Part shown: positions 18,637 to 28,081 of the stretch, in pieces
Position numbering within the stretch: position 1 is the stretch's first letter
Layout of the letters: every line of letters begins with the position of its first letter
Made by a program: the position numbers and the translations under genes
The notes under the pieces: model-generated
What the model saw: only the letters and a program-made list of their open reading frames with translations
What the model was told of the DNA's origin: nothing
Database searches by the model: none
Origin: Nostoc sphaeroides
GTDB taxonomy: Bacteria > Cyanobacteriota > Cyanobacteriia > Cyanobacteriales > Nostocaceae
Length of the DNA: 64,000 nucleotides
Assembly (NCBI RefSeq): GCF_003443655.1
Contig: NZ_CP031941.1
Coordinates: forward strand, 491,501 to 555,500
Direction of reading: 5' to 3'

Positions 18637-18834
18637 CTAGCGATTGTACAACGTGGGGTCTTGGTTTTGCGTCAACCCATAGCCATTTGTTGTTAAACAT
18701 CCCTCAGTTTTACCTTCTAAAGCTTGGTAATTTTTTAATGTCAATAATGAAGCGATCGCAGTAACCATAAGCAGCAATGCGGCAAATGATTTATAGACAA
18801 CAATTGCTACTAAACCCAATGGACGCTTTTTCAA
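18637..18834 (-). pseudogene. Truncated DUF2127-like membrane protein
   Basis: The frame reads KKRPLGLVAIVVYKSFAALL and a second hydrophobic stretch LLMVTAIASLLTLKNY, then an unrelated tail ending at 18637. The beginning resembles DUF2127 membrane proteins, which are much longer. The only start near the conserved part is a TTG at 18834, 4 bases after AGGAGG. The bases around this start (GAGGTTGTTTGAAAA) match the terminal repeat of the IS5-type element in this window, so a past insertion may have reshaped the 5' end. Confidence 0.5.
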
Positions 18835-19028
18835 ACAACCTCCTAAGTAGATATAGCGCTTCTCGTTTACGTGAGGTAGACCCGTAGGGGCACGGCACTG
18901 CCGTGCCCTTACACCTCGCGATATAATGTTGTACAGCATCTGAATGGGAACCGCTATATGTGCGTAGGCTAGGAAAAACCGCAGCGATCGCGTAACACCG
19001 TCAGCAAATTAAGATAAATTATATCCAA
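18835..19028. other. Hairpin-bearing gap before tRNA-Ala
   Basis: Contains a GTAGGGGCACGGCACTGCCGTGCCC hairpin-type dispersed repeat (about 18884-18910) and HIP1. No gene is visible. Confidence 0.4.
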
Positions 19029-19101
19029 TGGAGGTTAGCGGACTCGAACCGCTGACATCCTGCTTGCAAAGCAGGCGCTCTACCAACTGAGCTAAACCCC
19101 C
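19029..19101 (-). tRNA. tRNA-Ala (anticodon TGC)
   Basis: Read on the minus strand: acceptor GGGGGTT pairs with AACCTCC (one G-U), D-arm GCTCAGTTGGTAGAGC, anticodon stem CCTGC/GCAGG with loop TTTGCAA, T-arm GGTTCGAGTCC. There are 73 nt without encoded CCA. Confidence 0.96.
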
Positions 19102-19172
19102 ATAAAATTAAAATAGTAAGTAAGTTTGGTTGTCGAAGTTATTGTAACTTATATTGTTCCATTATCAAAGGG

Positions 19173-20090
19173 ATGAAGCCAGAAAATATCCAAGTTGTTG
19201 CAGCACTGTATAAATTTGTCAAGCTGCCAGATTTTGCCGAGAAACGAGATCCTCTGCTGTCTTACTGCCAAACGCAAGGTGTGAAGGGGACAATTTTGCT
19301 GGCACAAGAAGGCATTAACGGTACAATTGCAGGTTCGCGTCAGGCGATTGATTCTGTTCTCTGCTTTGTGCGTACTGACCCTCGTCTAGCAGACCTAGAA
19401 TACAAAGAGTCCTATACCGAAACCCCGCCTTTTGAGCGAATGAAGGTGCGGTTAAAGCCAGAAATTGTTACTTTGGGATTGCCTGAAATTGACCCCAATG
19501 AACAAGTTGGCACTTATGTCAATCCCCAAGAATGGAATGATTTGATTTGCGATCCAGAAGTAACCGTGATTGACACCCGCAATAATTATGAGGTGAATAT
19601 CGGTACTTTCCAAGGAGCAGAAAATCCGCAAACTAGCTCATTTCGGGAATTCCCTGATTATGTGCTACGCCACCTCGACCCGACTAAACATAAAAAGGTT
19701 GCTCTGTTTTGTACAGGCGGCATTCGCTGTGAAAAAGCCTCATCCTTCATGCTTGCCCAAGGCTTTGCAGAAGTTTATCATCTCAAGGGCGGCATTCTCA
19801 AGTATTTAGAGGAAGTTGCAGCCCAAGAAAGTTTATGGGAAGGAGAATGTTTTGTCTTTGACGATCGCATAACTGTCAGTCATGGGTTGGAGGAAGGAAG
19901 TTGTGAGCGATGCTTCTGTTGTGGATATGCGATTACTGAGTCAGATAAGGTATCTCCAAAGTATGAACAAGGTATCTCCTGTCCCTATTGTTTTGATAGC
20001 CTCACCGAGGAGAAAAGAGCGCGTCAGCAGCAAAAATGGCGGCACTACCAAACCCAAGTTCTCAATTCCAAAAATCGGGATGTGGGTTAA
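19173..20090 (+). CDS. trhO: tRNA uridine(34) hydroxylase TrhO, rhodanese-domain
   Basis: Oxygen-dependent hydroxylation of wobble uridine in tRNA (5-hydroxyuridine), from the family formerly called YceA. The 305 residues have an N-terminal acylphosphatase-like domain ([13 protein letters not shown], about 46), a rhodanese domain with VIDTRNNYE (about 135) and the active-site loop [15 protein letters not shown] (Cys about 183), and a C-terminal cysteine cluster (CERCFCC and CPYC) that probably binds zinc. Start ATG at 19173. Confidence 0.93.
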   Translation: MKPENIQVVAALYKFVKLPDFAEKRDPLLSYCQTQGVKGTILLAQEGINGTIAGSRQAIDSVLCFVRTDPRLADLEYKESYTETPPFERMKVRLKPEIVTLGLPEIDPNEQVGTYVNPQEWNDLICDPEVTVIDTRNNYEVNIGTFQGAENPQTSSFREFPDYVLRHLDPTKHKKVALFCTGGIRCEKASSFMLAQGFAEVYHLKGGILKYLEEVAAQESLWEGECFVFDDRITVSHGLEEGSCERCFCCGYAITESDKVSPKYEQGISCPYCFDSLTEEKRARQQQKWRHYQTQVLNSKNRDVG

Positions 20091-20127
20091 TCACAAAAGC
20101 GAGACAAAATTTACGAATTACGAATTA

Positions 20128-20262
20128 GGGAACTCCAAAAAATAAATTATTCCACATTAAAGTCGTTGACTGTTGACTGTTGACTGTTGACTGAAAACTC
20201 GTGAACCGTCAACGGTCAACAGTGAACAATAGCAATGGAATATTTTTTTACTTGGAAGTCCC
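20128..20262. mobile_element. MITE with GGGA-type ends and TTA target duplication, copy 2
   Basis: Reverse-orientation relative of 5070-5211. The ends are GGGAACTCCAAA and, inverted, GGGACTTCCAAG. TTA flanks both sides (20125-20127 and 20263-20265). The interior has the same GTTGACT heptamers and ACTCGTGAACCGTCAAC core. It is 135 bp, slightly shorter than copy 1 because of one or more fewer heptamers. Confidence 0.8.
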
Positions 20263-20300
20263 TTACGAATTACGAACTTGTGCCGAGCGAAGTCGAGGTA

Positions 20301-21797
20301 TTACGAATTATTTAAGGGCAATATTACTGTAAATGTAGTACCGACTCCAACTTTACTAGTGACGCTAATTTGACCTCTGTGAGCATCAACGCACCTTTTA
20401 ACGATTACTAACCCCAATCCCGTACCCTGAATTGATTGGACATTTGAGGCTCGGTAGAATGACTCAAAAAGTCGAGCTTGGTCTGGTTCGGGAATCCCCA
20501 TACCTTGATCTTGAATATAAAAAATTGCTACTTGATCAATCGGGTCGCAGATTAAATCAAACTGAATCTTCCCACCTCCTGGAGAATATTTAACCGCGTT
20601 TGATAGAAGATTTTCAAACAGGTAATGCAAGAGTCCTTCATCCATTACAGCGTCGGTGCGATCGCTATAACAAGTAAAAACAATTTCACACACGCTACTT
20701 TGAGCAATAGAAAAATCTTCGATTAACTCTCGACAAAATTGCTCTAAGTTAAGTGGAGCAGGGTTGCATACGAGTTTTTCTGCTTCTGCTCGACCCATAA
20801 ACAACACTTCTTCCATGAGTTTTTCTAGAGATTGTACAGCACCTTGAATTCGCTTTAAATAGATGGCTCTTTTCGCATCTGTCAATTTTGCTGCTTGCAT
20901 TTCTATGAGTTCTACTGATGTTTGAATAACAGTCAAAGGATTACGGAACTCATGAGATACGGTAGAGATAAATAAGGACTTGAGACGATTAAGTTCTTGC
21001 TCTTTCTCTAAAGCTTGCTCTAACAATTTTGTTTGGCGTCGTTCGCTAAGATCCCAGAAAACAATTACTACACCATTTATCTGATCAAATTGTCGCCTCA
21101 ATGGTGAGGCACTATCGCCAATAGGAACTCTTTTTCCGTCTCTTGTAATTAGAGATGTGAATTCTCCTAAATAAACAACTTGTTGATCCCGCAGTACTTT
21201 TGTCACTGGGTTTTCTAATGTAGTCCCTGTAATTTCATCGACAATATGAAAAATCTTCGCCGCCTCATTTCCTAAAGCATCTTTTTGCTGCCAGCCAGTC
21301 AACGCCTCAGCTGCGGGATTCATGAATGTCACATTTCCCTGCTCATTTGTAGCGATTACAGCATCACTAATTGAGTTTAAAAGGGTTGCTAACTGATCTC
21401 GATTTTCTCGCAGTTCACGCTCTAATTGGTGTTTTAGAAGACCGATTTCGATCGCTATTTTTAAATCTTTTGTAGTAAAGGGTTTAACGATATATCCCAA
21501 AGGTTGGGTAATTTTGGCTCTTTCTAAAGTATGATCGTCACCATAAGCGGTTAAAAAAATTATAGGTACATCTAACTGCTCACGAATAAGACTGGCAGTA
21601 GCAATACCGTCCATCTCACCTTTAAGAATAATATCCATTAATACTAGTTCTGGTTGAGTTTCCCATGCCTTGGCAATGGCAACTTTTCCAGATGAAGCTG
21701 TACCCGTAACAATGTACCCTAGTTGTCTAAGTTGGCTGGCAATAGTTCTAGCCACAATCACTTCATCTTCAACGACTAAAATCCTAGCTTGGGGCAT
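20301..21797 (-). CDS. Hybrid response regulator/PAS/histidine kinase
   Basis: 498 residues: an N-terminal receiver (about 1-122, phospho-acceptor Asp in LVLMDIILKGEMDG at about 55, Lys in YIVKPF at about 106), a PAS domain (about 132-250, ATNEQGNVTFMNPAA), HisKA with the phospho-accepting His in STVSHEFRNPLTV (about 283) and an HATPase domain (NLLSNAVKYSPGG, DQGMGIPEPDQ, GTGLGLVIVK). A receiver-first layout suggests it is itself phosphorylated by another kinase, probably the one encoded just upstream (11 bp gap). That upstream kinase gene is split by an IS. Confidence 0.92.
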   Translation of the reverse strand: MPQARILVVEDEVIVARTIASQLRQLGYIVTGTASSGKVAIAKAWETQPELVLMDIILKGEMDGIATASLIREQLDVPIIFLTAYGDDHTLERAKITQPLGYIVKPFTTKDLKIAIEIGLLKHQLERELRENRDQLATLLNSISDAVIATNEQGNVTFMNPAAEALTGWQQKDALGNEAAKIFHIVDEITGTTLENPVTKVLRDQQVVYLGEFTSLITRDGKRVPIGDSASPLRRQFDQINGVVIVFWDLSERRQTKLLEQALEKEQELNRLKSLFISTVSHEFRNPLTVIQTSVELIEMQAAKLTDAKRAIYLKRIQGAVQSLEKLMEEVLFMGRAEAEKLVCNPAPLNLEQFCRELIEDFSIAQSSVCEIVFTCYSDRTDAVMDEGLLHYLFENLLSNAVKYSPGGGKIQFDLICDPIDQVAIFYIQDQGMGIPEPDQARLFESFYRASNVQSIQGTGLGLVIVKRCVDAHRGQISVTSKVGVGTTFTVILPLNNS

Positions 21798-21807
21798 TTG
21801 ATATTTA

Positions 21808-23140
21808 CTAATGCAAAGTTAACTGCGTAAATTGAATTTTGAATACTGTTCCATGATTGCGTTCTATAGTAATGTCGCCTTCAAGTTGTTCTGTAACCAA
21901 GTCATATACTAACGACAGTCCCAAAGAATCAGTAGTTGTCCAATCTAAATTATCTGGTAAACCAATTCCATTATCTCGGATAGTCATCTCGATATTATTA
22001 CCAGCATTACGTAAAGCAATACTAATTATGCCTGCTTCTTGATTGGGAAAAGCGTGCTTGAAGGCATTGGAGATTAATTCGTTAATAACTAATCCACAAG
22101 CAATAGCTTGGTCAACATTCAAATTCACTGAATCTATATCAGTTTCTAAACCAATTTTACCAGGCAATATTTGGTAAGAAATTAGCAAGCTGGCTGCCAA
22201 ATTCTCGATATATTCAGCAACATCAATTTGTCCAATGTTAGCGGAAGTATATAAATTTTTATGAATTAGAGATATCGACTCAATCCGGTTCTGACTTTCT
22301 CTAAGAGCTTTGATCGCTTCTGGATCTTTAAGTGTTTGAGACTGGAGTTGTAATAAACTGGAGACAATTTGCAAATTATTTTTAACTCGATGATGAACTT
22401 CCTTTAATAGAACTTCTTTTTCAGCCAAAGCATTTTTTAACTTTACTTGAGCGTTTTGTCTTTGAACAAGTTCAGTTTGAGCTTGCTCAAAGATGCTAGA
22501 TTGTTGAATTGCGATCGCTAATTGGACTGTCAGTTGCTCCAACAAATCTATTTGATTTTCTTCCCACTCGTAAAAACCAGAACATTTGTGAGCTATCAGT
22601 AAACCCCACAGGTGAGAACCAGGGTTTTGAGAACTTACTTTTAGTAAAATGGGCACGACTAAATTTGCTTTGACTTCAAACTGTTCTAATAAGCGAATAT
22701 GACAATCAGTTAATCCGGCTTCATAAATATTAGCGATCGCTCCTTTGCGTCTTTGATAATACTCTACTCCTGCGCCTGCTTGAAAACATGTATCACGAAT
22801 CTGGACGCCCAAAGAAACAGTCCATCCAGGTTCCACCGATTCCGCCACAATCGTGCCGATCATCTCCAGATCAAACTGATAAACTACCACTCGATCAACC
22901 TTAAGTAAATCTCGCACTTCTTGAACTGTTGCACTCAGAATATCTTGGAGATTCAATGATTGACGAATCCGTTGAGCAATAGTTCGCATCAATTGCTCCC
23001 GCTCGGCTTGGGCTTTGAGAGCCAGTTCAGTTCGCTTACGTTCTGTGATATCTTGCCCAATACCGATAATTTGACCATTTGAAAGTTTAACATTAGTCCA
23101 AGATGTATCGAGTAAATTACCATTCTGCATCTGAGTCTTA
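21808..23140 (-). pseudogene. 3' part of IS-split PAS-GAF-HisKA_2 kinase with cyanobacteriochrome-like GAF
   Basis: From MQNGNLLDTSW (ATG at 23130) the frame holds the end of a PAS/PAC domain (GIGQDITERKRTE), a GAF domain (about 45-215), a HisKA_2 box HHRVKNNLQIVSSLLQLQ (about 247) and an HATPase (ELISNAFKHAFP, DNGIGLPDN, SLGLSLVYDL). The GAF contains DTCF (113-116, the DXCF motif) and DCHIRLLEQF (Cys143-His144), the two cysteine sites of DXCF-type bilin-binding cyanobacteriochromes. The 5' part of the gene is at 24053-24660. Removing the IS and one TTA joins GDFK to TQMQNG in frame. A shortened kinase could still be made from the internal ATG. Confidence 0.8.
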
Positions 23141-24052
23141 GAGGGTGTTTGAAAAGTTTTGAGCGGTAAAAATTTATGCCAAACGCCTTACCATGATGCG
23201 AATCATCGCCAGATAGATAAAAGTCTCAGAAGTTTGGGGTAATAGTTCATAATCTTTGTTCAAACGCCGACACCCAGTCAGCCAACCCAAGGTTCTTTCT
23301 ACTACCCAACGTTTAGGTAACAAAACAAAACCCTTGCGTTCATGGGGTCGCAGTACAACTTGTACAATCCATCGGTAAAAATCCATCACCCATTGCATAA
23401 AGGGATTACCGTCGTAACCACCATCAACCCAGATAGTAGAAAGGCGTGAAACAGTATCTCCCATCTTTTTAACCTTTTTGAGTACTTGTTTACCTCCTGA
23501 GCGTTCATCGACACTAGCTGCTGTCACCAGCACTCGCAGCACTAGACCTAACGTATCCACAGTCAAAAACCGCTTGCGTCCTTTGACCTTTTTTCCAGCA
23601 TCGTACCCAACATCTTGGCTGACCATTGCTGCGCTTTTCACACTTTGACTATCGATGATCGCTTCTGATGGGCTAACACAACGCTCGTTTTCCACTCTCG
23701 CCCAACCTCTAAGTCGGTCATGAATGCTGATCCATGTTCCGTCAATACGCCAATTACGAAAGTATGTATACACCGTTTGCCAATTAGGAAAGTCTCCCGG
23801 TAGGTTTCGCCAGGTACACCCTTGTGTCAATACATAAAAAATGGCATTGAGTACCGAACATACGTCCACTTCCCTTGGACGACCACCTTTTTTCGCTACT
23901 GGAATTAACGGTTCTAGCAATTCCCATTGGTCTTGGGTCAGGTTACTGGAGTATGCTTTAGTCATCGCTCTCAATGGTGCTGTATGTACGTATTTACAGC
24001 TTATGCCCTGAGAGCTTTTTTTTACTCAACTTGGAACTTTTCAAACATCCTC
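23141..24052. mobile_element. IS5-family insertion sequence, intact
   Basis: 912 bp bounded by GAGGGTGTTTGAAAAGTT (left) and, inverted, GAGGATGTTTGAAAAGTT (right), one mismatch in 18. TTA flanks both sides (23138-23140 and 24053-24055), a TNA target duplication typical of one IS5 branch. The single transposase gene is uninterrupted. Insertion is in a histidine-kinase gene. A MITE with the same ends is at 2745-2910. Confidence 0.93.
23174..23965 (-). CDS. IS5-type DDE transposase
   Basis: 263 residues from the ATG at 23965 (a TTG three codons upstream at 23974 is possible). The N-terminal domain is the DUF4096-like LTQDQWELLEPLIP and the WRNLPGDFPNWQTVY segment. The catalytic triad is readable: Asp in IIDSQSVKS, Asp in WVDGGYDG and Glu in WVVERTLGWL. 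The gene is complete in a single frame, unlike some IS1031-like members that need frameshifting. It runs on the minus strand within the IS ends. Confidence 0.93.
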   Translation of the reverse strand: MTKAYSSNLTQDQWELLEPLIPVAKKGGRPREVDVCSVLNAIFYVLTQGCTWRNLPGDFPNWQTVYTYFRNWRIDGTWISIHDRLRGWARVENERCVSPSEAIIDSQSVKSAAMVSQDVGYDAGKKVKGRKRFLTVDTLGLVLRVLVTAASVDERSGGKQVLKKVKKMGDTVSRLSTIWVDGGYDGNPFMQWVMDFYRWIVQVVLRPHERKGFVLLPKRWVVERTLGWLTGCRRLNKDYELLPQTSETFIYLAMIRIMVRRLA

Positions 24053-24660
24053 TTAAAGTCACCCCAATTGCGTTGTGCAGACTGAATAAAATTAATCACA
24101 TATTGTCGATATTCAGGATTAGGATATAGCGCTTCCAGGAGATCGCCAGCTTGGAAGTCTTGAAATTTACAGCCTAAAACCCTTTCCCATTCTTGGTTCA
24201 CCCATTGAAGTTTACCATTAGTATCAAAAAGTGCAATCATCAACGGTATACTTTCAAAAACTCTCTGTAAAAAATCATTTTGCTCTTGAAGTTTGGTTTC
24301 TAAAATTTTGCGTTTTGTAATATCATAAAATACCGTTAAAATCGCTGCTTCATTATTAAATATTAAATATTGTAGTGAAGCGATCGCCCAAAAACAAGTT
24401 CCGTCTCCTCTTTGTAATTGAAGTTCATAGTTATGAATAAAGCCATGTTGATTTAGAGCTTCCAACAGGAATTCTAAATCATCTAATTTATGGTATAAAT
24501 CTAAAAACTTTCGATTAATTAAATCCTTTGGTGAAAATTTAAAAGTTTTAATTAACTCTGGATTAGCATATAAAATCAACCCGTCAGACACACGCGAAAT
24601 AATTAAGGGAATAGGAATGGCTTCCGAAATGACTCTAAATTTCTCGCCGTTGGCTTTCAT
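24053..24660 (-). pseudogene. 5' part of the IS-split kinase: two PAS domains
   Basis: Starts MKANGEKFRVISEAIPI and contains a first PAS/PAC (SRVSDGLILYANPEL to VFYDITKRK, about 1-105) and a second PAS (FESIPLMIALFDTNGKLQWV, about 130-190). The native frame runs to NWGDFK and then meets the IS. The protein begins directly in a PAS domain with no upstream sensor, and a hairpin-rich repeat lies immediately upstream (24665-24720), so the original start may also be lost. On its own this would make an orphan PAS protein. Confidence 0.8.
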
Positions 24661-25136
24661 CAGACACCTCGCCCCGTGGAAACCCCTTTCTTCCCTACGG
24701 GACGCTGCGCGAACAGATATGGGGGTAAGGGGCAGGTGTTACAGTGAGCCTGCCGAACTGCGATTTTAATCGCCGTCACAATTGTTTCAAATCGCATAAC
24801 TATAACCATCCTTTTTGTGGATTAACTTGCAAGCTTTGTGACTGATTCCTTGAACTAAACCTTTATTTGTCGTTTGCTTGCAATTTCAATGTGGAACAGC
24901 TGATAATTTTTCGATAAAAAACCTTAAGAGCAACATCTATACTCTTTGATACTTAGAAAAAAACACAAGCATGTAATCAAAAATACTTTTTACATAAGTA
25001 TATATTGGTTCAATCTTCATAGAAATCTAGCACTGTAAAGTATGTTTGATAGTTTACACTAGGCAAGGATAACTTGTACATATACGCAAAGAACACAGAA
25101 AAAACTCTCTGCATTCTTTGCGCCTCCAGATTATTT
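24661..25136. other. Intergenic region between split kinase and sagB-like gene
   Basis: 476 bp. The first 60 bp carry an imperfect hairpin (TTTCCACGGGG / CCGTAGGGAAGAAA) common as dispersed repeat. The rest is AT-rich. No ORF, RNA or hairpin terminator with a T-run is evident. Confidence 0.4.
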
Positions 25137-26714
25137 TTATCTTGGGCGTCCCAAAGTAGTGATATATAGAACAGCTTCATCAGCAGGGATACCCAAAACT
25201 TCATTTACTTGGTCATCAAAGAAACCACCAATACCACTAACGCCTAGATTCAGGTGTATTGCTGCTAAATTTAGGCGTTGTCCTAAATGGCCTGCATCCA
25301 GATGTAAGTAACGGTAAACGCGATCGCCATATTGGGCGATCGCAGCTTTCAAATCGGCTGTATGAAACAACACCGCAGCTGCATCCCGCCCTAATTCTTG
25401 CCCCAAACAGAGAAAATGTAACTCTCGGCGAAAGTTTTTAAACCGAATTTGGCGTAATTCTTGCGCTTTGGGTGCGTAATAATAACAACCTGCCTCCAAT
25501 CCTTTAACTCCACAAACAGCAATAAATGTTTCTATTAAATTCAAATCAAAGTAATCTGGAGAAATATCTAAACTTTGGTCGATGTAATTTTGTGGTTGGT
25601 AAGTGAAATCGAGTAAACCTTTTAATTCATCAAAAGTTAAATCATCACCATTATAAGCGCGGGTAGAGCGTCGCTTATACATAGTACTTTCCAGTCCTGA
25701 TAGCTTTTTTCCCCAGTTTATAGGTGCAGTGTTGGTGGGTATTTTCAAACAGAAAGGAAAGTTATATTTATCCTCCAAAGATTTTTCTTGTTTGATAGTT
25801 GGTAGATTGAGATTGCCAGTTACACCGGATTGGATCTGGGTGTGTCGATGGAAATATGTCAGCAATTCACCATCGGGAATTTCGGGATAACTGGTTTCGG
25901 TGGTGGAAGGTAAAGCAGTGCATCCCAATGGTAAATTTTGATTGACATCTAACAAATCTGCCAGAGGTAAGACAGCGATCGCACCTTCTTGTTGCGGATC
26001 GATATAAAGCAGATCGTTTACAGATTCGTCCACAAAGCCGCCGATTAAGTGGGGGCGATAGTCAGTTATCGCACCAGCTAACTCGATATTGCCCAACAGG
26101 TGTCCCGTATCTAGAAAAATCCGCCGATAAGCTCGATCTTCATAGCGCCACTCAGAACGATAGAAAACCGCAGTCACAATAATTGCTAGTTGGGTGTTTT
26201 CTAGAGAAGGATGCCAGAAACAAGCCGATTGGAGATTTTGCCAAACATCACTTTCCCAATAATGCATGAGAGAATGAGTCCGACACTGGTAGTTATACAG
26301 ACCGGGTGGCAATAACGCCGTACCACGGGAAACCACATACACCTCAGCCGGGTATAATCCCCCTGCACTGGGAGCAGCACGTAAATACACCGCACTACCC
26401 ATAGAAGGCATTTTCGCCGTCAATCCATAACTGCGAAACAGCAGGCGTGAAAGTCTTTGCCACCATTGAGCATCTGGGTTATTAGCAAATCCCTCTGGTT
26501 TTTCTTGGATATAGGGTTTGAGATCAAAAGTAGAGCCAATTTTGTACTCTTTGAAAGGTACTGGCTGTTTCGCCCAGTCTAACTGCTGACTTTTAGAGGC
26601 CAGAGTCTCAGGGTTGTATTTAGTCCGTTCGTGGTAATGCTGGGCAATTGATTGGTGTAATTCTGGCATAGTACTTTTAATATCCTTGGGGCATCCTTTT
26701 TTTGATCTTGGCAT
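25137..26714 (-). CDS. SagB/ThcOx family dehydrogenase, tandem nitroreductase domains
   Basis: 525 residues with two FMN-dependent nitroreductase-like halves. The first (about 40-270) includes SAGGLYPAEVYVVS (about 115) and LDTGHLLGNIELA (about 195). The second (about 300-525) includes the FMN-binding start RRSTRAYNGDDLT (about 347) and LDAGHLGQRLNLAAI (about 475). Two-domain SagB proteins are common in cyanobacteria. In peptide-toxin pathways the family oxidises azolines, but no precursor peptide, cyclodehydratase or transporter is adjacent, so the substrate is unknown. Confidence 0.87.
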   Translation of the reverse strand: MPRSKKGCPKDIKSTMPELHQSIAQHYHERTKYNPETLASKSQQLDWAKQPVPFKEYKIGSTFDLKPYIQEKPEGFANNPDAQWWQRLSRLLFRSYGLTAKMPSMGSAVYLRAAPSAGGLYPAEVYVVSRGTALLPPGLYNYQCRTHSLMHYWESDVWQNLQSACFWHPSLENTQLAIIVTAVFYRSEWRYEDRAYRRIFLDTGHLLGNIELAGAITDYRPHLIGGFVDESVNDLLYIDPQQEGAIAVLPLADLLDVNQNLPLGCTALPSTTETSYPEIPDGELLTYFHRHTQIQSGVTGNLNLPTIKQEKSLEDKYNFPFCLKIPTNTAPINWGKKLSGLESTMYKRRSTRAYNGDDLTFDELKGLLDFTYQPQNYIDQSLDISPDYFDLNLIETFIAVCGVKGLEAGCYYYAPKAQELRQIRFKNFRRELHFLCLGQELGRDAAAVLFHTADLKAAIAQYGDRVYRYLHLDAGHLGQRLNLAAIHLNLGVSGIGGFFDDQVNEVLGIPADEAVLYITTLGRPR

Positions 26715-26921
26715 TCATTAGCCTCATTGTTTCGTGTCAATTCGTACAATCCTCAGACTCACAAAGTAGTAATTGGTAACAACTGCATTGGGGAGTGGGG
26801 AGTGGGGAGTGGGGAATGGGGAGTGGGGAATGGGCAAAAAGAATGTAGAGACGTAGCAGTGCTACGTCTCTATAGGGGTTCTGGATAATGCATATTTAAT
26901 TTTTGGACATGTCTAATATTT
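26715..26921. repeat. GGGGAGT heptamers and GTAGAGACGTAG hairpin
   Basis: Seven-nt units GGGGAGT/GGGGAAT run from about 26790 to 26829. Then a perfect hairpin GTAGAGACGTAGCAGTGCTA followed by CGTCTCTA lies at 26846-26873. The same hairpin, interrupted by a MITE, is at about 7937-7965. Confidence 0.7.
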
Positions 26922-27770
26922 TCACAACCGCCGAATTGCAATTTCTAACCCTTCACATACACCGCTCAGAAAATCTAAATCTAAAGTAGCGATCGCATCA
27001 CTAGGTTTGTGATAATGGGGATTTCGCAAGAATGCCGTATCTGTCACCATCATTGCCGGATAACCCAAATCCCAAAAAGGTGCATGATCGCTAAGTCTGG
27101 TTTGCGGAACTATTAAACCCCGATTCGGCACGGGTAGCCATTGACTAGGTACGCCAGCTTTGCGAATATTACGGCTCATGCCAATTAAGTCAGGCAATGT
27201 TCGCAAATTGCCAATTAAAGCAATAAAATCGCCTCTATCTGGGTAGAAGCGTTCCAGAGGAGGCGGATAACTTTGGGAACCAGGCACAGAATCGGTATAA
27301 CCCAGCATTTCTAGGGAAATCATTAAGCGTAGCTGTTGCTTTTGTTGGTGCAACAGGGCTGCATAATCGGCACTACCCAGTAAGCCGTATTCTTCCATAT
27401 CGAAAGCAACCAGCCTTAAGGGATATCTTATAGCTTGGGCAGCAAACTTTCTAGCTAATTCCAGCAACACTGCCACACCAGTGGCATTATCATCAGCCGC
27501 TACTGTTCCCGGAACGCCATCATAATGAGCGCCAATTAAAATCGGTGGCAAATCCTTTTGTTGTCGTCTTTCTTGGGAAGGTAAATTTAATATCAAGTTC
27601 TTACAAGCTTTACCCCTGACATCAAAGGTGTGGATTTCCACACTCCCCCATTGGGAAAATTGCTGGCGAATGTATTCTTGAACAAAAAAATGTCCAGCCG
27701 TTGCCATATAAGGATCGCGTTCTCGCGCGATCGCAGCCAGGTAAGTTTGTAATCGCTCTGTTAAATTCAA
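26922..27770 (-). CDS. M28-family zinc aminopeptidase-like protein
   Basis: 282 residues, cytoplasmic by sequence (no signal peptide). The co-catalytic zinc ligands can be seen: His and Asp in GAHYDGVPGTVAADDNATG (about 79-97), Glu-Glu in DMEEYGLLGSADY (about 123), a further acidic residue in LEMLGY (about 152) and His in RLSDHAPFWDLG (about 227) and PHYHKPSDAIATLD (about 253). That is the M28 peptidase pattern. Substrate specificity is not predictable. It is divergent from dnaK1. Confidence 0.88.
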   Translation of the reverse strand: MNLTERLQTYLAAIARERDPYMATAGHFFVQEYIRQQFSQWGSVEIHTFDVRGKACKNLILNLPSQERRQQKDLPPILIGAHYDGVPGTVAADDNATGVAVLLELARKFAAQAIRYPLRLVAFDMEEYGLLGSADYAALLHQQKQQLRLMISLEMLGYTDSVPGSQSYPPPLERFYPDRGDFIALIGNLRTLPDLIGMSRNIRKAGVPSQWLPVPNRGLIVPQTRLSDHAPFWDLGYPAMMVTDTAFLRNPHYHKPSDAIATLDLDFLSGVCEGLEIAIRRL

Positions 27771-28081
27771 ATGTTTAAAATAGCTTCAATATTAAGGTTT
27801 TCAGGCATTTAAAGAAGCAGAAATTGATTAAAGTGCATTTAGCAACTTGTATATCGAGTGCATAGAAGTAACCGGGTAACAAGAATTGAGGCTGCTTGGA
27901 CATACCAATCATCGTCAATGCTATCCTAGTCTTGCAACTATCTGCTCTAGCTGAACTTCTTAGCTTATTGCCTTAATGATGACTATTATACCATTGAGGT
28001 GTTTTCATCCAATAGCACAAAGCTAGAGGTAGTTCCGCCCAATCATAATATATATAAGACACTTTAGGAGAAGAGTAACGC
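27771..28081. other. Divergent promoter region between M28 peptidase and dnaK1
   Basis: 311 bp, AT-rich. An AGGAGA Shine-Dalgarno lies 10 bases before the dnaK1 ATG. I do not see a convincing CIRCE element (TTAGCACTC-N9-GAGTGCTAA). Nothing else is recognisable. Confidence 0.45.

Noticed and set aside
19029..19101. tRNA as integration site
   Set aside because: No repeated 3' tRNA fragment or integrase nearby; same for the tRNA-Val at 11184.
27771..28081. CIRCE or other heat-shock operator before dnaK1
   Set aside because: I looked for TTAGCACTC and its inverse and did not find them.
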